A stretch of 64,000 bases of DNA from Mixophyes australis (Eukaryota > Chordata > Amphibia > Anura > Limnodynastidae), in assembly GCA_036250195.1 (NCBI GenBank), contig JAVHZZ010000002.1:72138252-72202251 (forward strand), given 5' to 3'. The notes beneath the pieces were generated by a model. That model had not been told where the DNA came from, did not search any database, and saw only the letters and a list, made by a program, of their open reading frames with translations. Both the position numbers and the translations under genes were made by a program. Below are positions 44,150 through 56,561 of the stretch, one piece after another; the stretch's first letter is position 1; the number at the start of each line of letters is the position of its first letter.

Positions 44150-44997
44150 GTGTTGCATCAAAGTCTTAATCATCTACACTATAATCTTAAAGTTGGGACA
44201 ATAGCTATACAAAGGCAGGGCAACTTGCATCGCTGTAACCCATAAAGAGCCGTCATTCGGCATCGCTAAACAACTGCCCTTCCCGTGGGCTTATAAAAAC
44301 AAATGCCAAGATGTAATTAATTATAACTTCATAAGCAGTTCAGTGTAAGGATTTTTTTTCCTTAGAAATGTTTACATACATAATTTACCTTAATATACAT
44401 AACATTCATAAATGATACATATAATATCACATCAAAGCCTGGAGGATTCTATATATAAATACCGCTGTGCAGAGCTGTAGGATGGAAGCTAATTGGATGA
44501 GCTGCTACATAGAGCCTGGTACTGCTACACGGGTGTTTGGGGATTATAATTTTTACATTTAACAAGGTTACAGGGTAATCATTTTCATACCATTGTTTGA
44601 ATAGGTGTTTTAGAAAGAAAAGTCACATACATTTTCCTCCGGTTTCAAATAAAGATTTAAGTAGGAGCTTTTTCAATTTTCCTGCATGTCCCTTGTTGTA
44701 AGGATTGCTGTACCCATGTAAATTATAAGCTCTCTTGAGTTGGGTCCCGTTTGTCATCTGTGCCACCAATGCTGTAACTATAGACTATACCAACTCACGG
44801 TCAGTATAGGGGTCCCAGAAGTCAAACCTGTGTAAACCTAAAGCCTCCTGCAGTCTGGCAGCATACTAACAAGCACCTGTAGGCTACACACAGTGGACAG
44901 AACCAATACTCATGAGAATACTGTCTATTAATTCACAACAAATAGTGTCCATGAATACTTCATTAATATTGACCATGGCTGGCACAGGTTTTTCCAT
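44150..44997. other. Unassigned stretch
   Basis: No gene or recognised repeat is seen. Confidence 0.4.
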
Positions 44998-45973
44998 GTG
45001 AATTCATCCTTGATTCCTACCTCTCATTCAAACCTCACATTCTGTCCCTCTCAAAATCCTGCTACTTCCACCTTCGGAATATATCTAAGATACGCCCCTT
45101 TCTCACCACGGAAGCTACGAAAATCCTTGTTCACTCGCTTGTTATCTCTCGCCTTGACTACTGTAACCTCCTTCTCTCTGGCCTACCTGATTCTCTCCTT
45201 GACCCTCTTAAGTTTATCCTCAATGCTGCTGCCCTCCTCATTTTTTTCTCCCGCCGCTACTGTCTCCCTTCAACAGTCACTACATTGGCTCCCCATACCC
45301 TACAGAATTAAATTTAAACTCCTCACCCTCACCTTTAAAGCTCTTAGTTAATCTTCCCCTCCCTACATCTCCAATCTCATCTCTACCTACACTCCTACCC
45401 ACCCCCTCCGCCTGTGAGCGCCGCCTCACTACTTCACTGATCACCTCTTCTCACTCTCGTCTTCAGGACTTTGCCTGAGCTGCTCCCCTGCTGTGGAACG
45501 ATCTTCCACGTTCCATCAGGTTAGCATCTACTCTCAAAGGCTTCAAGCGTGCCCTTAAGACTCATTTCTTTATTCAAGTCTATCAGTCCTCCTCCTAACT
45601 TCCTTGTCCTGGCTCTCTTCCCCAATTAGTACCACCCTATTTATGTCTCCCCCTTCCCTTTAGGATGTAAGCTCTCATGAGCAGGGCCCTCTTTCCTTGT
45701 GTGCTCCTTCTACTGTTCCTCCACCCTCTGTACCTCTTGGCCTACTTCCCTAGCCATGTTTTCCCTGTCTTCTTAAGCTTCAACCTTCTTCTTGCTGATT
45801 TCTACCATCCCTTTCACTATCTGTCCCAGAAATAATCTGATTTTGCTTTACCCTGTCACCTGTGTTTGTATATATTTTTGTTCTTTCTGTATCATGTTGT
45901 GTCTTCGGTCTCTGTTTTTTGTGTATGTAATGTACGGGGCTGCGGACCCTTTCTGGCGCCTTATAAGTCAAAG

Positions 45974-46016
<43 letters not shown>
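44998..46016 (+). mobile_element. L2-like LINE 3' end with frameshifted RT C-terminus
   Basis: Plus-strand sequence codes, across more than one frame, SRLDYCNLLLSGLPDSLL followed by QSLHWLPIPYRIKFKLLTLTFKAL, the thumb and C-terminal region of L2-clade RT. A frameshift lies between them and stops follow. The 3' tail has gatgtaagctctcatgagcag near 45665 and ends in an (aat)n run at 45973-46016. Truncated and inactive. Confidence 0.85.
45973..46016. repeat. (AAT)n microsatellite tail
   Basis: About 14 trinucleotide copies ending the LINE 3' end. Confidence 0.9.
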
Positions 46017-46019
<3 letters not shown>

Positions 46020-47427
46020 CCCTGCATTCTCATGAACATTGGTTTAGCCCACAAAATGTCTGCCTCCACTGTGTAAAAAGTGACAAGTGTTCTTTTGTTT
46101 ACTGCATTGCAGTGTTCAGCATTGTTTACGTTGGAGCTCTGTATCATGTAAGTAAAGAAGCAGAGCTTCGGGGAGTGATGGAAGCACAGAGGACCCACAT
46201 CAAAATTTTGCAATGGGATCCTCTATTGTTAGTTATACCCTTGTGTACTAGTTTGTCAGTGTAATTATGTTTGTAAGGGTATATTACTATCTAAAAGCGC
46301 CCTAATCATGCAGCGCTATGGAATAGGTCTGACTCTTTACATAAATAATACACACAGTCACAACCCATAACAGTCAAGTAAGGTCATCCATTCTTTAAAG
46401 ATGTGTTCACATAATTTCTTGCAAAATAGACGTGTAAAATGAGCAGTAACCAGAATTTCTGCATTGCAGCCGTGATTCATCTGATGATGGGGAGGTTATG
46501 GCTGCAGCGTCATTTAGGAATAAAGTGGCAGAGCAGCAGTAATGGGTTTCAGGAGCAGTTTCTTGGTGACTGATGCTTTCAAAAATCTGACAAATGCAAG
46601 TATTTAAAATAGTTTTGGTAAGATTTAGTTTACACAAGGGATTTGGAGGGAAGGGGATGTTGTTTATCTTGATGTCTCAACACCAGTGATAACATAATTC
46701 GATTGTTCAGGCCACCTAATTATGTTATTATTAATAAAGGGCACACAGAGGGCATGCAAGAAGCAGTAAGATAAACATAATGCGTGAAACAGGAGAAGTA
46801 CCAAACCTCGCATGTCTCCTTACGCTGTTCATAAACTCTTCTGCTGATGCTTCATAAACCCCATATAACAAGATCTTCAGAATAGTTTTAAATAATTAAA
46901 TTTTTTCCTGTTTAAAGGGAAATATTGATGTAACATGATGTAGCAGAGTGATTTTCAGAAAGTTTACTTACAACCCTTGTAAACATTACGTTTCATTTTA
47001 GAATTGCAGAGCAGTACCCGCGCTTAGCCTACAGCACAACAACTGTCCACTGAAGAGCCGTCTTCTATGGACATATTCAAGTTTTGTATTTTTTACTATT
47101 AGGCAGCGCAATGTAATTAATAATACAATAATTATAACAGTAATGTTTCTTTTTTTTTTAATTGATTTTTGAAAGATTATGTGCATTTAGGTGTGTGCAA
47201 AAGGGTTTCAGAGCTCTCATGTGTAATGTTTTTGGTGGGACTGACCTGATTTCTGGCATCATTATATTAGCCACACAAAATATACAATGACTATACTTTA
47301 CTGTTATACACAATAGTGAGGACGATGCCCCACAAGAGTGGGCACTATATTTGAACATTTTAATCCTGGTGCCAATCGGCCAGGGGTACCAGGAAGGACC
47401 CATTTCTAATTATCATTGGCTTTAGCG
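46017..47427. other. Unassigned stretch
   Basis: No gene is recognised. A fragment 'cagcgctatggaatag' near 46310 may be a worn L2 tail. Confidence 0.4.
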
Positions 47428-47700
47428 GGCCTGATTCATTAAGGATCTTAAATGAAGAGGATTCTTATTTCAGTCTCCTGGACAAAACCATGTTACATTG
47501 CAAGGGGTGCAAACTAGTTTTCTGTTTTGCACATAAGTTAAATACTGACTGTTTTTTCATGTAGCACACACATATCAATTTAAATTGCAGTGTACAAATA
47601 AGCTATCAAGTATTTGTGTGCTACATGAAAAAACAGTCAGTATTTAACTTATGTGCAAAACAGAATACTAATTTGCACCCCTTGGATTGTAACATGGTTA
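47428..47700. mobile_element. Hairpin MITE with perfect 49-bp arms
   Basis: The arm at 47522-47570 is the exact reverse complement of 47615-47663 (49 of 49), around a 44-base loop. Outside the arms an 'aaccatgttac / gtaacatggtta' pair continues the symmetry. The left end has the ggcctgattcattaagg motif. The right end is incomplete or decayed. Related copies lie at 51015-51335 and 985-1197. Confidence 0.78.
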
Positions 47701-47800
47701 ATGACATGATTGTATCATTAACTTTACTATTATGATCTGTCCTGGACAGTGAATCTGCCATATTAAATAATTAATCCCTCCCTCAGGTATGGTTTAAATA

Positions 47801-47887
47801 TACAGGGACTGATGTGAGTGACATATATTTTCTGTATAGCGCAGCGGAATAAGTGGCACTATATAAATAAATATATGATGATGATGA
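47801..47887 (+). mobile_element. SINE/L2 tail fragment
   Basis: Contains cagggactgatgtgagtg, gcgcagcggaataagtgg, tatataaataaa and a short (gat)n run. Only the 3' tail is present. Confidence 0.72.
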
Positions 47888-48542
47888 AGGGCCTACAAAT
47901 TTGTGGGCACTCAGCAATCGATGTAGATAGGTTTGGACCATGGGTAAAGCCTTACCTGAGTTATTCTTCAATATACAATTATTGTTGGTGTTTTGTGACT
48001 TAAAAAGAATTGTCTGTAAACCAAAAAAATAATATACATTTATACAACATTTATTGTGGTTATTGTTATTTACATTTTCTCAAGTACAAAAAAAAATATG
48101 GCAAATCCATATTCTGTGATCATTTTTATTAAAGAAACAGGTTACCAACATATCAATGGATCCTAGGAACTCAGCATTCTGGCGATCCTGTTGGTGACGC
48201 ATACATAGGGTTAAATTGACCAATGTTTGAGATACTTACAGTCTTCAATCTGTCAGCAGTTTATCAGCAGCGGGCTGTGGTCATAGGCAGGGTGTGTAGG
48301 TGCTGAGAGAGTTGTTACCTTTTCAAGAGAGAAAGCGGGGTCAGCGAGGCCCTAAGTGAGGAATGCAAAAGTATTTATCTATAAAAGTACATGTCTTTGT
48401 GTGCTTGTGTGCGAATGTAATGACTTGTGCATACATGTATAATAGTGTGCGTTCAGGTGTTATTACACAGACACTTGTGTGTTATTGTACTCTGCATGTA
48501 AATAGTACATATATATAATGCATGCAAAATATATATATATAT
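47888..48542. other. Unassigned stretch
   Basis: No gene or repeat recognised apart from short at and ta runs. Confidence 0.4.
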
Positions 48543-49370
48543 ACCGTATTTTTCGCTCCATAAGACGCACCTGACCATAAGACGCACCTAGTTTCTAGAG
48601 TGGAAATCCTTTGTCATAAATAGACAACAAGCGGTTTTTTCATATAGAAATGATAAGCTCTCCTCGTTTTCACAGACAATCAGCGGCCAAGTGGATTTGT
48701 AATTAGCGTGCAGGCTAGCTGCAGCAATAGAGCAATAGATTGTTTCCCTGGTGCTCCACCACTCTATAAATAGTGATATGTCACTCTTGAATTATACTCT
48801 TTTATATTGTATTTATTTTAAAATGCATAAACATGTAATTTCTCTGGCCAAAGTAAAATTGAACATCAATGTATATAAAAACTATAATAGGCATTTGTTG
48901 AGAAAAAAATGTTCCTTAACATCATGTTGTTCTCCGCATCATGAAAATCATTTAAAGTCACTAATGGTGTAGTAGTTATCGGTGGTATGTTTCTGACTAT
49001 AGTCTGTCCCCAATAAAAACACTCGTTTGTAAACTTACAGTTTGGGGGATGATAAGTCAAAATGCAGGCGGTCCTTGTAAAGTCCGTTTTTGAGTCCACA
49101 GCGAGAGCTCTAGCTGCGGTGTCCTGTGCACAGGAACTCCGTTGGCGCATGCGTGTTCTATCTTTCTTGGTCCGGCGGGGAACCTATGCTTAGATTTTTT
49201 GTTCCGCTTTGATGCTGAAAGATATCTTTTCCTAGCCTACATTGAAAATGTATCAGATCTGGCTGCAGGCACTCTTTTTTGCAGTATTCGCTCCATAAGA
49301 CGCACACACTTTTTCCCCCACTTTTTTGGGGGGGGGGGGAAAGTGCGTCTTATGGAGCGAAAAATACGAT
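48543..49370. mobile_element. DNA element with 28-bp inverted ends (CGTATTTTTCGCTCC type)
   Basis: The left end cgtatttttcgctccataag and the right end cttatggagcgaaaaatacg are inverted, continuing to 28 bp with one mismatch. It sits in at repeats, so the duplication cannot be read. A third copy of the end motif (gcagtattcgctccataag, 49281-49299) faces the right end and could fold with it as a hairpin of about 90 bp. The interior is noncoding. Superfamily not assigned. Confidence 0.72.
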
Positions 49371-49399
49371 ATATATATATTACCAGTAAGGTATATGTC

Positions 49400-49400
<1 letters not shown>

Positions 49401-49432
<32 letters not shown>
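49401..49432. repeat. (AT)n microsatellite
   Basis: An uninterrupted at run between the inverted-end element and the Tc1 fragment. Confidence 0.85.
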
Positions 49433-49439
<7 letters not shown>

Positions 49440-49446
49440 ACACACA

Positions 49447-49697
49447 CACATCAGCCACAACATTAAAGCCACCTGCCTAATACTGTGTAAGTTCCCCTCA
49501 TGTCATTAAAACAGCTCTGACCCATCGAGGCATGCACTCCACGAGACCTCTGAAGGTGTCCTGTGGTATCTGGTACCAAGACGTTAGCAGCAGATCCTTT
49601 AGATTCTGTAAGTTATGAGGTGGGGCCTCCATGGCTCGGACTTGTTTTTCCAACACATCCCACAGATGCTCGATGGGATTGAGATCTGGGGAATTTA
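49447..49697 (-). pseudogene. Tc1-like 3' fragment
   Basis: It begins with the terminus catcagccacaacattaa and continues as the antisense of the transposase C-terminal region seen at 18130-18388 (shared ggtggggcctccatgg and ggtgtcctgtggtat). It stops at 'ggggaattt', where the L2 tail begins. Same family as 17366-18388, but only a terminal piece. Confidence 0.85.
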
Positions 49698-49771
49698 TTA
49701 CTATATTTGTTCCAAATTGTACAACATTACAGAATATGCCAGCGCTATATAAATAAGTTTTAATAATAATA
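49698..49771 (+). mobile_element. L2 tail fragment
   Basis: Contains ccaaattgtacaacattacag, gccagcgctatataaataag and (taa)n, matching the L2 3' end at about 21280-21345. Confidence 0.7.
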
Positions 49772-51014
49772 ACTGTTAATAATAGTATAATAACAATTCA
49801 TAGTGGAATCGGACATGGCGACATCTGTATTTTCCTCTTTCTCCATGCACTCAATGATGCATCTTGCTTGTCCAACTATAACCTCTATATTCCTACTGCA
49901 CCTTGATTTTCCCCAGCTCTTTATCTACATGAACATATTTAGACTAGTTGGACTATCTGCATTCTAGTTTTTATTTAGGTTACTGACAAAGACTATCTTC
50001 TGAGAACTAGCTAGTAAATACCTCAACTCTTCTAAATCCAAAGGTTGTTTTAATTTCTCATCCTACCTGAACTTTCCTTTTTTATAAACGGTTATTCGCT
50101 GGATTCTCATTCAAATTCTTCATCTGCGTTTACAATAGGTGTGAGAGACACTTACTCCAATCACTAAATTCCTGCCACTGTCCTGATTTGTAGTTGTTGA
50201 CCAAAATGTATGGAGAGTTTCAGGGCATGGCTTCATTTGTCCTGATGTAAATGCTGAGAGGAATGCTGTTTCCCATCTATTGCCCAACTTGTAGCAGTGA
50301 CTAATGGCTGTGTATGGGTCCCTTACCACCAACAGGCAGTGGGCATAGCCAGTGAACTAATGGCACGTGGACACAGTTACTTTCTGTAACTAAAGCCTCT
50401 GGAGGTGATGGGACTTATTGTTAACTCTTATTGTTGCCGATTAAGTCAAAACAATATCTAATGTGGCAATACTTTGTGTGCATGAATGAATCGCCTCTTC
50501 CCTATGGCACTCTGGCCTTGTTTGATTCCTGTTACAATTCCCAGTCTCCACACTGTGCAGTGTAATTTCTGGTGCCACTGTGTTTATCTGTTGGGATTTA
50601 GTTCATCATTTACAATTAGCTCAGCTTATTCTGGCTTCTGTGTGGAGACTGCAATATATATGTAAGCAGTGTGATGTTATTTATAAGAATCAGTAATAAG
50701 GTTCTTGTTAAAATAGAGTGACACATTAATAATAAACGTATCAAAAGTGACATAGATAAGATACTGTATATTGCTCTCATTAAGAGAACACATTTTATTT
50801 TTAGTCTGCTATTAATTAACAGTTTTATGATGCCTATACTGATCTTCTACGTCTCTATCAATCTAGAACATATGTAATATTGTACTTTCCATTTCTTTCA
50901 AATATTTCAAATTATAACTGCAAATTGTGAAGTGAAGTTTTATAGTTTACAGAATATAGTTTGCTGTTGGGAGATTCAGACAAAGGCATGGGGCTATTAG
51001 GACATCTACATCTA
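49772..51014. other. Unassigned stretch
   Basis: No gene or recognised repeat. Confidence 0.4.
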
Positions 51015-51335
51015 GGGTCTGAGTCATTAAGGGGAGCAAAGCATAAGAAAAGGAGTAACTTTGCACCTGGGCAAAACCATGTTACATTGGAGGGGGAGGT
51101 AAATTTAAAATGTGGGGACAGATTTATTAGTTGAGGTCAATATTACATTTAATGTAAAAATAAAGCTACCAAGTGTTTGTGTGCTAGATGAAAAAACAGA
51201 GAGTATTTAACTTATGTGGAAAATAATAAACACATTTGAACCCCTTGTATTGTAACATGGTTTGTCCCAGAGAAGATTTACTACTTTTTTTTTACTAATT
51301 TGTTTCCCCTTTACTTTTCTTAATGACTCAGGCCC
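51015..51335. mobile_element. 321-bp hairpin-type MITE
   Basis: The left end gggtctgagtcattaagg and the right end cttaatgactcaggccc are inverted. CTA precedes and TTA follows, so the duplication may be 3 bp (TWA-like) or TA. Internal blocks aaaccatgttacatt and gtgtgctagatgaaaaaaca relate it to 47428-47700. It is more diverged than that copy. Confidence 0.72.
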
Positions 51336-52464
51336 TTAGTGATAGCCTGGTACAGTGGATCTGAGCATCATAAAGCTTCTCTCGTTACTAGCATGTGATA
51401 ACATTGGTTGGGATGGGGTGTTTATTAAAAGGTGTTGGAACTCAGAGCAACCAATCAGATTTTACCTGTCAATACTCCACTGTAGGTAATTAATCTTTTC
51501 AATCGTATGTTCTATTCATTGTGATAGGTATAGCTGGTTATCAGGAATCTTATCAAAATACATTATTTTTCTGCACTACAATTTTAGAGGTTACAATCTT
51601 TAGGAACACAATCGAAAATTGGAACCCGTCAACCACCATATATGGCAGCACAGAATTGTGAATATGGATAGAGGACCACCTAACATTGGTATTGTGTAAA
51701 GAACGGTGCATAGTAGAACAGCACATAGCAGGACATCCTGCATTATCAATAAGTAGTCCATAATGTTCTAAAGATTGATCAGTATGCTTTGGTGTCCTCA
51801 GCAACCTCAGCACCCATAGTAGCTTTGTCCATGCTTCTAGCACTGTAGAAGTCCTTGCACTGGCTTCTCTTTGAAGAGAAGTCTGTATGAGTGAACAGTC
51901 AGTCCCGGTCAGAAGTCGGCACATGTAGATACAAAGGGCCTGACACTGATTTAGACATGTGTCCTTTGCATAGCGTAAGATCAACAAATGTGTGCATTCC
52001 CATAAAAAAGCCACACGGATATGCGCATATGTAGAGATGCATGCATGCATACGTGCAGCTGGATGCGTCTGGAGAGGCGGGATTGGGGAGGGAGTGGGTG
52101 GTCTCAGACAGGCAGAATGCAGTAAGGTCATGTTCATGTAATTGCAAACAGATGGAGACCTGAGCGGAGACGCAGATACGCCTGTTAGAGCTGTATCAGT
52201 TACAGGTGCCTGGGGGCAGGTGCAAATACACATTGATGATGATGATGATGGTCGCAGCACTAGCTAGCAGCTTTTGATTGGTTGATTGAAAAGTCACCTC
52301 TGAAGTTGTTCTATCCTTATTGATCATGGGTACATTATAGGATGTTTTGGCCTTTTTTAGAAATATTTTGTTTGCTACTCTCAAATGTACGAGTAAAGGA
52401 ATATTATCTGCAGTATTATATCAAGGCTAATAGCGAATTCATTTTTTGCTATCAAAACAAATGT
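51336..52464. other. Unassigned stretch
   Basis: No gene recognised. The minus-strand frame 51553-52260 (235 codons) shows no domain, has irregular composition and is probably chance. 51410-51480 contains a worn 'gcaaccaatcagatt' block of the palindromic MITE type. Confidence 0.4.
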
Positions 52465-52763
52465 TCATCATCATCCTCATCAGCTATTTATATAGCGCCA
52501 CTAATTCTTCACTCACATCAGTCCCTGCCCCATTGGAGCTTACAGTCTAAATTCCCTAACATACATACAGACAGAGAGAGACTAAGGTCCATTTAATAGC
52601 AACCAATTAACCTACTAGTATGTTTTTGGAGCGTGGGAGGAAACCGGAGCACCTGGAGGAAACCCACGCAAACACAGGGAGAACATACAAACTCCTCACA
52701 GATAAGGCCATGGTCGGGAATCAAACTCATAACCCCAGAAGTGTTAACCACTGAGCCACCGTG
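52465..52763 (-). mobile_element. SINE, minus strand, with internal deletions
   Basis: Antisense tail (catcatcatcctcatc), tatttatatagcgccactaat, body gggaggaaaccggagcac and head complement gtgttaaccactgagccacc. It lacks part of the tail and of the ccccagcgctg block compared with full copies. Confidence 0.85.
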
Positions 52764-54736
52764 ATGTTAACAATCTTTTCTTGTGCTTATGACCTGGTTG
52801 TGTGTATGTGTGTGTACTCCTGACATATATGCTCCAGGTGCCGAGCTGGATGTGTCCTGCAATCTTGTTTGAGCATAAATTCAGCCCAGCATGCATGGAA
52901 CTCAGCATCAGGCCCAAACACAGTAGAGGAAATTTACTAACATTACATTTAGGTACAAATTGCACTAACTCTTAGCAACCAATCACACATTTACGCTCAT
53001 TGGCTAATTTGTAATAGAAATACAAATGAAATTTAAGCAAATGAGCCCAAATGGCAAATATGAAAATGAATCATTATACTAACAATAAGGTAAAGCAAGC
53101 TAGAGAAAACTAGCAGAAGGAACATAACACAATGAGGTATTGCTGAATGAAACAAGCCAATAGATCATTGCCTTCTGCCCTGCACCTAAGACAAACACTT
53201 TCATGTTACTGAAAACTCGCTGGATTTGATTGATCAAATTTCACAAGTACAACAAATGTGTTAAAATTCTGATTTGACATGACCCCCTCCCCTCCATCTC
53301 AAATGGCTGTCTGAACCCTACCCGAATACTCATGGCCCTCTGCAAAGGTCATACGTGGTTGCCAAACACTGTTCTATAGTGATAGGATGACATAAACATA
53401 TGCTCTCTTTAGTGGACATAATGGACAGAGATAACATTTCTTGTATATTTAATTGAGGAAGCTGTGAAAACTGATATATATTATACAAATTATATTCATA
53501 ACCCCATTAATCCAGCTGAGTCACAGTATTTTTATTTACATTGTACTTTAATAACTTATTCATCATGAAACAATGTTCAGCGATATAGAGGTTAACATGG
53601 GTTACTAAAATGGGAAGCACTTGTAACTGAGTTAAACCCTCTTCAGATAAAAGGAGGATTCCACATTGTTTATTTTACTTAAGTGGGAGTCTTAACTTGC
53701 AGACAATCATAGCTGAGCATTCTCTTTGTTTAAAGCTATTCCTCAAATGCACCTGTAAACAACAACAAGAAAAGGTATTTGACTGTATTTATATAGTATA
53801 TTCTGGCTGAAGGTACGGATCCCAGCGCACACACAGGCATTTTTCCTAGGTTTTTGTTTTGCTACTGGATCTGGAATAATACTGGAAAAATATAAATAAA
53901 ACTAATAAAACATGTTTATTTTAACTTATTGCCCCGGCTCATTTATAAAAAGCAATTTTTAAAATGATGATTAAATTGATTGTTACAAATTACTTGATAT
54001 ACTGTCATGATTCCAATACCAGTATAGTTATAATAAATCTAACATCTCTATCTTATTAGTGCCACCAAGAACTATTACATGTGTATGTCAGGACTGACTG
54101 TAAATGCTAGGTGTAGTAACGCCTTTATCAGCCACCCTAATGCTGGGGACACACTGTAAAAACCAAATGTATCTCTTAGAGCATCTTAGGGGCCTGTCTG
54201 TATAGTAATAAGACGATGGGACAGACAGGCTGATAGAGGTCTTGTGCAGTCATCTTCTGAGATCATTTACCCATATGTATGATAAAAATGTAATCAATTT
54301 CAAATGGATTATTAACGGGCATGCTGTGGTATCGTGCCCATTCTCATATGTCGCTGCAAATATTATAGCATGTGTGAACAACTATTATAGCATGTGTGAA
54401 CAGCTTTACACTGCATAGGCTTCCATTATAAAAGACCAAAAATGTGGAGAGATGGAAGGCCAGATTAAGCAGCTGTCTAAGTCAAATAATTGGATGAAGA
54501 CATTTAAAATTAATATCCATCAATTTGGTTGTCTTTGTCTGAAAATATGCTACGGCGTGGAAGGGTGTATTTAACCACAACACGTGCGAACACTTCTACC
54601 CACATTTACACTTACGCATTCACTTGTAAATAGTTCTCCTTAAAATAGTTCCAAAACAAAGTCATTTATAATCAAACGTAATAGAGTTAATAGTTAAATA
54701 TAATAATGTTAAAACCATTTTGTTGATATCTAAGGT
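52764..54736. other. Unassigned stretch upstream of the retrovirus-like element
   Basis: No gene is recognised. A worn MITE-like block with 'cttagcaaccaatcacac' lies near 52973. I could not find a 5' LTR matching the 3' end of the retrovirus-like element. Confidence 0.4.
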
Positions 54737-55105
54737 TTGGGATTTAGGAAACATATTATGTTTAGTGATAAATGGGTCAAAATGACCAATGAGTGTGTGA
54801 AACCTTTTCCCAAGGTTGGTAGTTTGGATTCAGAGGTCTTAAATACTGTTAGAGGTAAAATATGTTTGATTACATTACTAAAAAAACGAATTAAGAACAA
54901 TGATTGTTTGAAACTGGGGCAACAGGTAGGGAACACGTGGCAGGGAAGCGCGTAAATACCGGAAATAAGCGTTGCAAAGCAAGGCGAAACGAGCGCAAGC
55001 GCGTCCCCATCGCTATACGTGGTTGAGGGGAAAAGTACAGCCGATACCAAAAACGACAGAAATGGAACAAGTAATTTATATCCCGTATTAAGTAATTTCA
55101 AAACA

Positions 55106-55344
55106 AACAGATAGTGAGAATGCGATTATTTTGCCAGAGCTCTGTTAGCAATGACCCAGTACACAGGTATATCAGACATAAAGTATGATGTGCATCACAG
55201 GGAGGTGGCTATTAGAGTATTAATGGATGGTCTCAAGGAAAATCTGAAGACCAGGGTACAAACCTCTTTACCCAATTGGAGAGGAATCACAGTAGATGCA
55301 TTTAGAGAGTCTGCCGTGAAGCATGACAAAAACATAGGTAAGAG
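55106..55344 (+). pseudogene. Gag (capsid region) fragment
   Basis: The plus-strand frame is open across the start at 55151 and carries a helical stretch with VLMDGLKENL and a Trp-containing segment, resembling the C-terminal part of a retroviral capsid. It is cut at 55344 by the hAT target duplication and resumes after 56950. Assignment depends on the zinc knuckle and pol downstream. The frame at 54737-54955 may be further gag but has no motif that I recognise. Confidence 0.55.
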
Positions 55345-55599
55345 CAGGGTCAGACTGGGCCACTGGGGGACCGGGCTATCCCCCGTTAGGCCCCGACCCT
55401 GATTGCTTCCCTCTTCGTTGGTGGGGGGAGCGGAAAACTTAAAAAAAAAATACTCATGTGACTGCGGCGCTTCCCGACTGCTCTGCTCCGTCCGCAATGA
55501 CGTTATCACGCCCGACGTTCAGTGAGGACCAGCGCAGATAGAAAGCAAGAAGACAGTAGACTGAAGAGAAAGAAGCCGATAAAAAAGGTAAGTGAAGGA

Positions 55600-56030
55600 A
55601 CGGAAGCAAGGGGGGAGCATGGCAGAGTGAAGGGGGAGCATGGCAGTGTGAACGGGGATCATGGCAGAGTGAAGGGGGAGCATGGCAGAGTGAAGGGGGA
55701 GCACAGGCAGCATGGCAGAGAGTGAAGGGGGAGCACAGACAGCATGGCAGAGAGTGAAGGGGGAGCACAGCCAGCATGGCAGAGTGAAGGGGAAGCACAG
55801 GCAGCATGAAAGAGTGTGAGGGGGGTCAAAGCAGCATGGCACAGGATGATGAAGGGTGGCCAAAGCAGCATGGCACAGGGTGATGAAGGGGGGCCAAAGC
55901 AGCATGGCACAGGGTAATGAAGGGGGGGGAGCAAAAGCAGCATGGAGGGCGCAGTGTGATCATAAGGAGGCACAGCATGGTGATTAAGGGGCATGGTAAT
56001 GTGTGTGTGATGGCACAGCGGGCTTGTGGC
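55600..56030. repeat. Minisatellite, 21-bp and longer units
   Basis: The first part has 21-base units (gggggagcatggcagagtga plus a). From about 55810 the units lengthen to 33-34 bases with ggccaaagcagcatggcac. It resembles the array in the 15064-16401 element in unit length and in its place just after a donor-like site. Confidence 0.88.
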
Positions 56031-56561
56031 AATGTAATGTGTGTGTGGTAGGTGGTGGCTAAATAATGGGTGCTAGTTTGTTTCTAGGGTCAAGGTGGGG
56101 CAATTTAATTTTATAGTGGGGACTATTAATTTAAGATGGGGTGGTTTGGGGGCTATTAATTGAATGTGGGGCTGAGTTTGAGGAGCATGAGGTCTGTTTA
56201 TTAAATGTGAATATGAATTATTTAATGGCAGTGATGGTTGCGGGAAATAGGTATATTTATTATACGTAAATGCGATTAATTTATTGCAGGGGGTGTCTGG
56301 AGGGAGGGAAATAGGTTTATTAAATGGGAACACTCTTACTTTAATGTTGGGGCTGGAGGAAAGCCAAAGTATTAATTGTGGGTCCTATTGATTTAACGCC
56401 GGGGCTGGTTGGAATTTTCTAAATGTACCCATTATTTTTTCCAAATAGGGCCCTCAACATTCCAGGATCCAGACAAGCTGCAACTTAAGAAACCAGCAGC
56501 CACAGGTAGTAAAAGTGACAAGAATAGCTAGTTCAGTCTGTCAAATGTTCTGAGTCTAGTG

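Noticed and set aside
45968..46213. Tyr-rich minus-strand frame
   Set aside because: The Tyr run is a translation of the (AAT)n microsatellite.
51553..52260. 235-codon minus-strand frame as a host gene
   Set aside because: No domain, no conserved motif pattern, irregular composition, and no supporting signals. Could be chance.
54131..54400. Another copy of the GGGTACAC-end MITE
   Set aside because: Only a partial left-end similarity (gctggggacacactg); no right end found.
55454..55994. Cys/Leu-rich minus-strand frames as secreted proteins
   Set aside because: They are translations of the minisatellite inside the 55345-56950 hAT element, open in several frames at once.
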